This document shows positions 25,653 to 33,216 of a stretch of DNA of 64,000 bases, piece after piece; the stretch's first letter is position 1; each line of letters begins with the position of its first letter. Both the position numbers and the translations under genes were made by a program. The notes under the pieces were generated by a model. The model searched no databases, was not told the DNA's origin, and saw only the letters and a program-made list of their open reading frames with translations. The stretch is from Agromyces intestinalis (GTDB taxonomy: Bacteria; Actinomycetota; Actinomycetes; Actinomycetales; Microbacteriaceae), in assembly GCF_008365295.1 (NCBI RefSeq), contig NZ_CP043505.1, positions 930,001 to 994,000 of the forward strand. The letters run 5' to 3'.

Positions 25653-26816
25653 ATGGGCGTCGCGTCGTACCTCACCGCGGCGACGCCGCCACGGCTCGCG
25701 GTGGGCGGCATCACGGTCGCGATCCCGGTGCTCGCGGTCGAGCAGACGTCGGATGTCGCGCTCGGCGGCCTGCTCGCGGCGGCCACGCTCGCCCCCAGCA
25801 TCCTGGCGGCGCCGATCGTCGGCGTGCTGCTGGATCGCGCACGCCGCCCGGGCGCCCTCGTCGCCGGGGCCGGGATCGCCATGGGCGCCGGGTACGCGAC
25901 CGCGGCGTTCCTCGGGGCGGTGCCGACCTGGGTCGTCGCGCTCGTGCTGCTCGTCACGGGCGCCGCCGCGCCGATCACGATGGGCGGTCTCTCGAGCTTC
26001 GCGACCGAGGTCATCGCCGAGGAGCGGCGCGCCTACGCGGTCGACGCGCTGGCCTACAACCTCGGCTCGGTGGTCGGCCCGGCGCTCGTGGCGGCATCCG
26101 CCGCGCTGTGGTCGGCGCAGGCGGCGACGCTCGTGATGGCGGGGTGCGCGCTCGCGGGCGCGGCCGGCACGGTGCCGCTGCGGCTCCAGCCCCTCGCCAC
26201 GGGGGTGCGCGGGTCGATGCTGCAGGCGATGGCCCGCGGCATCCGGCACATCGCGACCCACCGGCCGCTCGCGGTGGTGACCTCCAGCGGCACGCTGAGC
26301 CAGTTCGGTGCCGGCGGGCTGGCGATCGCGGCGGTGCTGCTCTCGGTGCAGCGCACGGGCGACCCCGGCCAGGGTGCCGTCGTCGTCACGGCGTTCGCGA
26401 TCGGTGGGCTCGTCGGCGCGCTGTGGAACGCCGGCCACCCGAGCCGCCTGCGCTCCGAGCTCGTGATGGGCGCCGGGTTCGCGGCCACGGGTGTGCTCAC
26501 CATCGCCGCGGCCGCCGACCTCGGCCTCTGGTGGACGATCGCGGCGATCGGGGCATCGGGGCTCTTCACCGCGCCGAGCGCGTCGGCCATGCTCCTCCTC
26601 CGCAAGCAGCAGAGCCCGCCCGCGCTCCGTTCGCAGGTGTTCACCGTCGGGGCCGGTTTGCGCGCGGCGGCCGCCGCAGCCGGCGCGGCGGTCGCCGGCA
26701 TCGCGTCGGGGCTCGGCGCAGGCCCGTTGCTCGTGCTCATCGGCGTGACCTGGGTCGCATCGGGCGCGATGCTGGTCGCCTACCCGCGCGGCGCACCCGC
26801 GATCGACGGCACCTGA
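25653..26816 (+). CDS. MFS transporter-like membrane protein
   Basis: 387 residues with about 12 hydrophobic helices (MGVASYLTAATPPRLAVGGITVAIPVLAVE; LLDRARRPGALVAGAGIAMGAGYA; GVLLDRARRP is the MFS A-like loop). The start is taken at the first ATG after the dehydrogenase stop, 20 bases on; it has a poor ribosome site, so coupling to the dehydrogenase is likely. It could import the sugar acid or export something. Its substrate is not recognisable. Confidence 0.8.
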   Translation: MGVASYLTAATPPRLAVGGITVAIPVLAVEQTSDVALGGLLAAATLAPSILAAPIVGVLLDRARRPGALVAGAGIAMGAGYATAAFLGAVPTWVVALVLLVTGAAAPITMGGLSSFATEVIAEERRAYAVDALAYNLGSVVGPALVAASAALWSAQAATLVMAGCALAGAAGTVPLRLQPLATGVRGSMLQAMARGIRHIATHRPLAVVTSSGTLSQFGAGGLAIAAVLLSVQRTGDPGQGAVVVTAFAIGGLVGALWNAGHPSRLRSELVMGAGFAATGVLTIAAAADLGLWWTIAAIGASGLFTAPSASAMLLLRKQQSPPALRSQVFTVGAGLRAAAAAAGAAVAGIASGLGAGPLLVLIGVTWVASGAMLVAYPRGAPAIDGT

Positions 26817-26914
26817 CCGCGGCCCGTCGCGCTGGACGTCGCGCACCACGGCCGTAGCCTCGCCTGCCCGAGGCGGGCCGGACGCTCGTCGACCGAGCGA
26901 AGCCGCCGCGCCGC

Positions 26915-28264
26915 TCAGAACCCGAGGTCGGCGATCCGCACGGGCTCGCCTGTCTCGAGCGAACGGTTGCCGGCGATGCCCACCGCGACCGCCCGCACCC
27001 CGTCGGCGTACCCGGCGACCCGGCCCAGCGGCTCGTCGCGCGTGACGCGCCCGAACAGGTGCTGCAGCAGATAGGCGTCGCCGCCCCCGTGGCTGCCGAT
27101 GCCCTCGGGGATCCCGATCTCCTGTGCGGGCTCCCAGTGCCGCTGCACCACGAGCCGGGCGCCGTGGGGTCGCACGGCGTCGGCCCGCGAGGCATCCTGA
27201 TGCATCGACGGGTCGACCGCGACCCGCCCGCCCTGGTCGACCAGCACCGCGCCGCGCTCGACGACGTCGAGCTCGGCGCGCCCCTCGGTGCCGTTCACCG
27301 TCACGCGATAGCCCTCCCACGGCGCGTGCGCGTTCAGCGAGTAGCTGAGCGTCGCGCCCGAGTCGTATTCGACGAGCGCGGCGAGGTTGTCCTCGATCGT
27401 GATGCCGGCGTCGAACACGTCGCGGTCGCGCAGGTATCCGTCGTGGTGCTCCTGGTCGAGGTAGAGGGCCTTGAGCCGGGCATCGGCGGCCAAGTCGCGG
27501 GTGAAGGGGTCGGATGCCTCGGCGCCGGTGCCGCGCGCCGGGCGCGCGCCGATCCCGCGGGCCGCCGCGTTCTCGGCGCCGTAGAACCGCAGCCCGCCGC
27601 TGGCGAATACGCGCACGGGCGCCGCGCCGATCCACCAGTTCACGAGGTCGAAGTGGTGCGACGCCTTGTGCACGAAGAGCCCGCCCGAGTTCGCCTTGTC
27701 GCGATGCCAGCGCCGGAAGTAGTCGGCCCCGTGCACGGTGTCGAGCGCCCACTCGAAGTGCACGCTCGTGACCCGGCCGATGCGGCCGTCGGCGATGACC
27801 CGTCGCAGCGTCGAGTTGCGGGGGCTGTACCGGTAGTTGAACGTCGTGATGACCTCGCGGCCGGTCTCGGCGACGGCCGCGCCGATGTGGCGCACGCTGT
27901 CGGCGTCGATCGTCAGCGGCTTCTCGACGACCACGTCGGCGCCGGCCCGCAGCGCGCGCACGATGTATTCGGCGTGGGTGACGTCGGGCGTGGTGATGAT
28001 GACCCGGTCGACCTGCTCGTCGGCGATCGCGCGCTCGAGGTCGTCGGGTGCGAAACGCCTCGGCACCGGATACCGCGCCGCACCCACCTCGCGTTCGTAC
28101 ACGTCGAGCCGCCCGGGGTTGGCATCGGTCCAGGCGACGAGTCGCGCCAGCTCGGGCACTCGCTCGGCGCCGGCCACCGCGCCGGTGAGCGCACCGACGT
28201 ACATTCCGGCGCGATGGCCGGTGCCGACGAGTGCGTAGCGGTCCTGGGCCAAGGTGTCCTCCAT
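26915..28264 (-). CDS. Gfo/Idh/MocA family oxidoreductase
   Basis: 449 residues. The N-terminal NAD-binding domain has ALVGTGHRAGMYVGAL and the EKP motif (VVVEKPLTID). The C-terminal alpha/beta domain carries GGLFVHKASHHFDLVNWW, with the catalytic-like His pair. Near residue 225-265 is an insert (GIGARPARGTGAEASDPFTRDLAADARLKALYLDQEHHDGY) found in larger members. These enzymes oxidise or reduce sugar hydroxyls with NAD(P). No clear ribosome site precedes the ATG. It is divergent from a LacI gene with two operators between. Substrate unknown. Confidence 0.87.
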   Translation of the reverse strand: MEDTLAQDRYALVGTGHRAGMYVGALTGAVAGAERVPELARLVAWTDANPGRLDVYEREVGAARYPVPRRFAPDDLERAIADEQVDRVIITTPDVTHAEYIVRALRAGADVVVEKPLTIDADSVRHIGAAVAETGREVITTFNYRYSPRNSTLRRVIADGRIGRVTSVHFEWALDTVHGADYFRRWHRDKANSGGLFVHKASHHFDLVNWWIGAAPVRVFASGGLRFYGAENAAARGIGARPARGTGAEASDPFTRDLAADARLKALYLDQEHHDGYLRDRDVFDAGITIEDNLAALVEYDSGATLSYSLNAHAPWEGYRVTVNGTEGRAELDVVERGAVLVDQGGRVAVDPSMHQDASRADAVRPHGARLVVQRHWEPAQEIGIPEGIGSHGGGDAYLLQHLFGRVTRDEPLGRVAGYADGVRAVAVGIAGNRSLETGEPVRIADLGF

Positions 28265-28290
28265 GACGGTGGGTCGGGCGAGCGAAGCGC

Positions 28291-28306
28291 GAGAAATCGC
28301 TTCCCC
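28291..28306. promoter_or_regulatory. LacI-type operator upstream of Gfo/Idh gene
   Basis: GAGAAATCGCTTCCCC, 26 bases upstream of the Gfo/Idh start codon, differs from the site at 20965-20980 only in the last base. Confidence 0.7.
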
Positions 28307-28346
28307 ATCGATGCACGTTCATGCCATCGCATCAGTGGAATAGGCT

Positions 28347-28362
28347 GGGAAAGCGCTATCTC
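28347..28362. promoter_or_regulatory. Second LacI-type operator in the same divergent region
   Basis: GGGAAAGCGCTATCTC lies about 40 bases from the previous site, roughly four helical turns, a spacing that would allow one repressor to contact both. It lies on the lacI side of the intergenic gap. Confidence 0.65.
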
Positions 28363-28468
28363 AACTCGCGACCATTCTTGCACGGCGAGCGCCGCGCTCC
28401 GCAAGGGGCCGGCTCGACGGCAGTAGCATTCAGGCGCCGCTCCACGACGGCGCGGTAGGAGGAGATCG

Positions 28469-29533
28469 ATGACCGACGGCACCCGGAGCACCCCCGCCAC
28501 CCTCCACGACGTCGCCCGCGAAGCGGGCGTCTCGCTCGCCACGGCGTCGCGCGCGCTGAACGGCTCGACGCGCAAGGTCAACGAGGAGTACCGCACCCGC
28601 GTGCTCGCCGCCGCGGCCCGGCTCGACTACTCCCCCAATCTCTCGGCCCAGGCCGTCGCGCGCGGCGCGTCGACGACCGTCGCCTTGCTGGTGGCCGACA
28701 TCGCCGACCCGTACTTCTCGTCGATCGCGGCCGGCGTCGTCGCCGAGGCCGACCTCGAGCGCCTCATCGTCACGATGGCGGCGACCGAGCGCGATCCCGA
28801 ACGCGAACTCGAACTGGTCCGTGCGCTGCGCGGCCAGCGCCCCCGCGTGATGATCCTCGCGAGCTCGCGGCGCACCGACGAGCCGACCGATGGCCCCCTC
28901 GCCGAGGAGCTCGCCGCCTACGAGCGCGCGGGAGGGCGCGTCGTGCTGATCAGCCGCAATGAGTACGCCTTGCGCACGGTCCTGCTCGACAACCGCGCAG
29001 GCGCCGCGGCGCTCGCGACCGCCTTGGCCGGGCTCGGGTACCGGCGGTTCGCGGTCGTCACTGCCGGCGAGGGCCTGCGCACCGCCGGCGACCGGTTGGC
29101 GGGATTCCGCGACGGGCTCGCGGCGGCCGGTATCGAGCTGCGCGACACCGACGTGGTGCGCGGCGAGTTCACACGCGACGGCGGCTACGCGGCCACGACC
29201 GCCCTGCTCGAGCGGGGGCTCAACGGCGTCGAGGTCGTGTTCGCGGTGAACGACGTCATGGCGGTCGGCGCGCTGTCCGCGATCCGCGACGCAGGGCTCG
29301 AGCCCGGCGCCGACCTCGCCGTCGCGGGCTTCGACGACATCGCCACCGTGCGCGACGTCACTCCGCCGCTCACGACCGTGCGCGTGCCGCTCGAGCAGAT
29401 CGGTCGGCGCGCGCTGCGGCTCGCGCTCGACGACGCGGATGCCTCGGGCCCGGCGTCGCCCGCGACCGCTCCCGACGCCGTGCCCACCGAGGTCGTCATC
29501 CGCGCCTCGACGCCGGGGCCGCGCACCCGCTGA
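28469..29533 (+). CDS. LacI-family regulator
   Basis: 354 residues, start behind AGGAGGAGATCG. HTH and hinge are ATLHDVAREAGVSLATASRALNGSTRKVN; the sensor domain has TTVALLVADIADPYFSSIAAGVV and VAGFDDIATVRDVTPPLTTVRVP. It stands between two Gfo/Idh genes, each with operators of the shared type, and is therefore likely to control both. Two paralogous LacI proteins in this island face almost identical operators, so overlapping control is possible. Confidence 0.9.
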   Translation: MTDGTRSTPATLHDVAREAGVSLATASRALNGSTRKVNEEYRTRVLAAAARLDYSPNLSAQAVARGASTTVALLVADIADPYFSSIAAGVVAEADLERLIVTMAATERDPERELELVRALRGQRPRVMILASSRRTDEPTDGPLAEELAAYERAGGRVVLISRNEYALRTVLLDNRAGAAALATALAGLGYRRFAVVTAGEGLRTAGDRLAGFRDGLAAAGIELRDTDVVRGEFTRDGGYAATTALLERGLNGVEVVFAVNDVMAVGALSAIRDAGLEPGADLAVAGFDDIATVRDVTPPLTTVRVPLEQIGRRALRLALDDADASGPASPATAPDAVPTEVVIRASTPGPRTR

Positions 29534-29572
29534 ACGCGCGCCTTGCGCGACCGTTGCGCATGTGGCACACTC

Positions 29573-29588
29573 GGGTAAACGCTTTCCC
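29573..29588. promoter_or_regulatory. LacI-type operator upstream of the Gfo/Idh-DUF993 operon
   Basis: GGGTAAACGCTTTCCC, about 57 bases before the GTG start of the second Gfo/Idh gene and 39 bases after the lacI stop. A TTGCGCA...TGTGGCACACT stretch just upstream may hold the promoter. Confidence 0.65.
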
Positions 29589-29645
29589 GCAGCGGTGCGA
29601 GGGTCGGAGACCCCACCGCTCCCGGCTCGGACAAGGAATCCCACC

Positions 29646-30905
29646 GTGGCAGAGAACCCCACCCAGACCCTCGGCATCATCATGAACGGCGTCTCCGGGC
29701 GCATGGGCTACCGCCAGCACCTCGTGCGCTCGATCCTCGCGATCCGCGAGCAGGGCGGGGTTCTCCTCGCCGACGGCGAGACCCGCGTGCAGGTCGAGCC
29801 GATCCTCGTCGGTCGCAGCGAGCGCAAACTCGCCGACCTGGCCGCCAAGCACGGCCTCGAGCACTGGACGACGAACCTCGACGAGGCGCTCGCCGACCCG
29901 CGCTGGCAGGTCTACGCCGACTTCCTCGTGACGAAGGCTCGCGCCGCCGCGATCCGCAAGGCGATCGCCGCCGGCAAGGCGATCTACACCGAGAAGCCGA
30001 CCGCCGAGTCCTTCGACGAGGCGCTCGAGCTCGCCCGCCTCGCCGACGAGGCCGGCGTCAAGAACGGCGTCGTGCACGACAAGCTCTACCTGCCCGGCTT
30101 CCAGAAGCTCCGGCGCTTGATCGACAGCGGCTTCTTCGGCCGCATCCTCAGCGTGCGCGGCGAATTCGGCTACTGGGTGTTCGAGGGCGACTGGCAGCCC
30201 GCGCAGCGGCCCAGCTGGAACTACCGTGCCGAGGACGGCGGCGGCATCATCGTCGACATGTTCCCGCACTGGAACTACCTGCTCGAGAACCTGTTCGGGC
30301 GGGTCGAATCGGTCTACGCCCGCGCGGTGACCGAAATCCCCGAGCGTCTCGATGAGCGGGGCGAGCGCTACGCCGCGACCGCCGACGACGCGGCCTATGC
30401 GATCTTCGACCTCGCCGGCGGCATCACCGCCCAGCTCAACTCGGGCTGGACGACGCGCGTGAACCGCGACGAGCTCGTCGAGTTCCAGGTCGACGGCACG
30501 CACGGCTCGGCCGTCGTGGGGCTGTTCGGCTGCAAGATCCAGCCCCGCAACGCGACCCCGAAGCCGGTCTGGAACCCCGACCTCTACGACGAGCACGACT
30601 ACGCGACCGACTGGATCGAGGTGCCGACGAACGACGTGTTCGAGAACGGCTTCAAGACCCAGTGGGAGGAGTTCATCCGCCACGTCGTCGAGGACGCGCC
30701 GAACCGCTACGACTTCCTCGCGGGCGCGCGCGGCGTGCTCGTCGCCCAGGAGGGACTGCGCTCGAGCGCCGAGGGCCGCCGCATCGACATCCCGCAGGTC
30801 ACCCTCGACAGCGGGTCGGATGCCACGGAGCCCGCACTTGCGGCCGAGGCATCCGGCTCCGAGGCATCCGGCTCCGAGGCATCCGAGCTCGCCGGAGCCC
30901 GCTGA
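29646..30905 (+). CDS. Gfo/Idh/MocA family oxidoreductase (second)
   Basis: 419 residues. The GTG start is chosen because it follows AAGGAATCCCACC and gives VAENPTQTLGIIMNGVSGRMGYRQHL, the unusual N terminus of this subfamily (MNGVSGRMG in place of the common GxGxxG). EKPTAE is the family EKP motif; GVVHDKLYLPGFQKLRRLIDSGFFG and GGGIIVDMFPHWNYLLENLFG follow. The C terminus ends in a 15-bp DNA tandem repeat coding EASGS units, apparently disordered. It is the first of three tightly spaced genes (2 bases to the next). Confidence 0.88.
   Translation: MAENPTQTLGIIMNGVSGRMGYRQHLVRSILAIREQGGVLLADGETRVQVEPILVGRSERKLADLAAKHGLEHWTTNLDEALADPRWQVYADFLVTKARAAAIRKAIAAGKAIYTEKPTAESFDEALELARLADEAGVKNGVVHDKLYLPGFQKLRRLIDSGFFGRILSVRGEFGYWVFEGDWQPAQRPSWNYRAEDGGGIIVDMFPHWNYLLENLFGRVESVYARAVTEIPERLDERGERYAATADDAAYAIFDLAGGITAQLNSGWTTRVNRDELVEFQVDGTHGSAVVGLFGCKIQPRNATPKPVWNPDLYDEHDYATDWIEVPTNDVFENGFKTQWEEFIRHVVEDAPNRYDFLAGARGVLVAQEGLRSSAEGRRIDIPQVTLDSGSDATEPALAAEASGSEASGSEASELAGAR
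30846..30885 (+). repeat. In-frame tandem repeat (15-bp unit) at the 3' end of the Gfo/Idh gene
   Basis: GAGGCATCCGGCTCC is repeated twice exactly with a partial third copy, coding Glu-Ala-Ser-Gly-Ser. It contains the GAGGCATCC nonamer that is over-represented through the whole window. Copy number could vary without breaking the frame. Confidence 0.8.
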
Positions 30906-30907
30906 CC

Positions 30908-32125
30908 ATGACCGACCTCACCCTGCTCGACGCGGCCGGCACCCTGACCGCCGTGCCGCTCGCCGAGGCACCCGCGTTCCGCCGGCCCCAGGGGCCACTC
31001 CAGAGCCGTGTCGCGTACGCGGCCGCGCACGTGGTGCCGAAGCCGTTCGCCGACAACACACCGGGGCAGCCCGCCGAGATCGACTGGGATGCCACGCTCG
31101 CGTTCCGCCACCATGTCTGGTCGTGGGGGCTCGGTGTCGCTGACGCGATGGACACGGCCCAGCGCAACATGGGCCTCGATGCCGCTGCGACGCGCGAGCT
31201 CATCACCCGCAGCGCCGCCGAGGCGCAGTCGGTGGGCGGCAAGCTGGTCGTCGGCGTCAATACCGACCACGTCGAGGCCGAGCGGATCTCGATCGACGAG
31301 GTGATCGACGCGTACAAGACGCAGCTGCACCACGCCGAGGATGCCGGGGCGGGCGCCGTGCTGATGGCGAGCCGCCACCTCGCACGCGCCGCGACGAGCG
31401 CCGACGACTACCTGCGGGTGTACCGCGAGGTGCTCGACGCGGCGGGCGCGCCAGTCGTGCTGCACTGGCTCGGCACGGCGTTCGACCCGCAGCTCGCGGG
31501 CTACTTCGGGTCGGATGACACGGATGCCGCCGCCGGCACCCTGCTGCAGATCATCGACGAGCACCCCGATCGGGTGCAGGGCGTGAAGATGAGCCTGCTC
31601 GACGCCGACGCCGAGATCGCGGTGCGCGAGCGGCTGCCGGTCTCGGCGCGCATGTTCACGGGCGACGACTTCCACTACGTGGGGCTCATCGCCGGCGACG
31701 GTGCCGACGGGTCGGGGCGCGGGCACTCCGACGCGTTGCTCGGCGCGTTCGCGGCGCTCGCGCCGAACGCGTCGGCCGCGATCCAGGCGCTCGACGCGGG
31801 CGACGCGGCCGAGTACCACCGCGTCCTCGGCCCGACCGAGGCGCTGTCGCGCCAGGTGTTCGCGGCCCCGACGTTCTACTACAAGACCGGCGTCGCGTTC
31901 CTCAGCTGGCTGAACGGCCACCAGGCCGCGTTCCAGATGATCGGCGGGCTGCACGCTGCGCGCAGCCTTCCGCACCTCTCGCGCATCGTCGAGCTCGCGA
32001 ACGCCTCGGGCGCGCTCGAGCGGCCCGAGCTGGCCGCGGCCCGCTGGCACGCGCTGCTGACCCTGAACGGTGTCGACGTGACCGCGCCCACCGCTGCGCC
32101 GGCCGTCGAGGAGGTGCTGGCGTGA
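30908..32125 (+). CDS. DUF993 family protein (DapA-like TIM barrel)
   Basis: 405 residues, matching the DUF993/dihydrodipicolinate-synthase-like family: SRVAYAAAHVVPKPFADNTPG, DTAQRNMGLD, GVNTDH, PVVLHWLGTAFDP, VQGVKMSLLD (with the lysine in the position of a Schiff-base former), MFTGDDFHY, FYYKTGVAFLSWLNGHQ and AFQMIGGLHAARS. The reaction is not known to me. It starts 2 bases after the Gfo/Idh stop and overlaps the next gene by GTGA, so it should act on the product of the oxidoreductase; an aldol-type cleavage is the natural guess. Confidence 0.88.
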   Translation: MTDLTLLDAAGTLTAVPLAEAPAFRRPQGPLQSRVAYAAAHVVPKPFADNTPGQPAEIDWDATLAFRHHVWSWGLGVADAMDTAQRNMGLDAAATRELITRSAAEAQSVGGKLVVGVNTDHVEAERISIDEVIDAYKTQLHHAEDAGAGAVLMASRHLARAATSADDYLRVYREVLDAAGAPVVLHWLGTAFDPQLAGYFGSDDTDAAAGTLLQIIDEHPDRVQGVKMSLLDADAEIAVRERLPVSARMFTGDDFHYVGLIAGDGADGSGRGHSDALLGAFAALAPNASAAIQALDAGDAAEYHRVLGPTEALSRQVFAAPTFYYKTGVAFLSWLNGHQAAFQMIGGLHAARSLPHLSRIVELANASGALERPELAAARWHALLTLNGVDVTAPTAAPAVEEVLA

Positions 32126-33018
32126 GCACCCCGCACCCGCGCCTGTCGATGAACCAGGGCACGATCAAGCACTCGACGCTCGACGAGGCGCTGGGCGCCG
32201 TCGCGGGCGGCGGGTACGAGTCGATCGGCCTGTGGCGCGAGCCGGTGCACGACGTCGGCCTCGCCGAGGCCGCACGCAGGCTCACGGCGAGCGGTCTGCG
32301 GTTCTCGACGCTGTGCCGCGGCGGGTTCTTCACCATGGGCGAGGGCCCCGCGCGCCGCGCGCAGCTCGACGACAACCGCCGCGCGATCGAGGAGACCGCG
32401 ACGCTCGCCTCCGCCGGCGCCCCCGGCTCCGCCGCGGTGTACGTGCTCGTCGCGGGCGGCCTGCCCGAGGGCTCGCGCGACCTGATCGGCGCGCGCTCGC
32501 GCGTGCAGGACGCACTGGCCGAGCTCGCCCCCGAGGCCGAGGCGGCCGGGGTCACGATGGCGATCGAGCCGCTGCATCCCATGTTTGCGAGCGACCGGTG
32601 CGTCGTCACGACGCTGAAGCAGGCGCTCGACCTCGCCGAGCCCTTCGACCCGAGCGTCGTGGGCGTCACGGTCGACACGTTCCACATCTGGTGGGACCCA
32701 GAGGTGCTGCCGCAGATCGCCCGCGCCGGGGCATCCGGTCGGATCGCGACCTATCAGGTCTGCGACTGGAAGACCCCGCTGCCCGCGAACGTGCTGAACA
32801 GCCGCCACTACCCCGGTGACGGCGTCATCGACTTCGCGACCCTCACCCGCGCGGTCGAAGCGGCCGGCTACGCCGGCGACGTCGAGGTCGAGATCTTCAA
32901 CGACGACGTCTTCGCGACCCCGTTCGACGAGGTCGTCGCGCGCACCGCCGAGACCTTCGGCGCCGCGGTCGCCCCGCACCTCGCCGCGACCCCGGCCCCC
33001 GCGCCCGCGCGCGCGTAA
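32122..33018 (+). CDS. Sugar phosphate isomerase/epimerase-like TIM barrel (AP endonuclease 2 family)
   Basis: 298 residues. GTG start overlapping the DUF993 stop. The xylose-isomerase-like fold is shown by MNQGTIKHSTLDEALGAVAGGGYESIGLWRE, AIEPLHPMF (metal-binding Glu), VGVTVDTFHIWWDP (metal-binding Asp/His) and YAGDVEVEIFNDDVF (metal-binding Glu). Members isomerise or epimerise sugars, or cleave 3-keto-glycosides. Forming an operon with a Gfo/Idh oxidoreductase, it may act on an oxidised sugar. The C terminus is an Ala-Pro tail. Confidence 0.87.
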   Translation: MSTPHPRLSMNQGTIKHSTLDEALGAVAGGGYESIGLWREPVHDVGLAEAARRLTASGLRFSTLCRGGFFTMGEGPARRAQLDDNRRAIEETATLASAGAPGSAAVYVLVAGGLPEGSRDLIGARSRVQDALAELAPEAEAAGVTMAIEPLHPMFASDRCVVTTLKQALDLAEPFDPSVVGVTVDTFHIWWDPEVLPQIARAGASGRIATYQVCDWKTPLPANVLNSRHYPGDGVIDFATLTRAVEAAGYAGDVEVEIFNDDVFATPFDEVVARTAETFGAAVAPHLAATPAPAPARA

Positions 33019-33040
33019 TCGATCCCGCCCCGCACGTAAC

Positions 33041-33117
33041 CGATTCAGGAGGCGACACGGTGTGTCGTCGTGGCGCTGGTCGACGCCCCCGCGCGACACG
33101 CCTTCGAACCTGAATCG
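33041..33117. repeat. Interrupted inverted repeat after the DUF993 operon
   Basis: Outer arms CGATTCAGG (33041-33049) and CCTGAATCG (33109-33117) are perfect; inner segments GTGTGTCG and CGACACGC pair with one wobble. It lies 22 bases after the TIM-barrel stop, between two codirectional genes of unrelated function, so it may be the operon terminator. It belongs to the set of long intergenic inverted repeats in this window. The rest of 33118-33216 shows nothing clear beyond a GAGAGGA ribosome site. Confidence 0.65.
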
Positions 33118-33216
33118 CGTGCATCGCACTGCGTGCAGACCGGGCGGCGGGTCGATCGGGCGATACACTCACCGCGGGGGTGCGGCGCGGGGGCGCCGCG
33201 CGAGAGGACGCGGGAC

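Noticed and set aside
30846-30885. Tandem repeat considered as a CRISPR-like or mobile feature
   Set aside because: Repeats are contiguous, 15 bp, in frame and without spacers; coding low-complexity tail.
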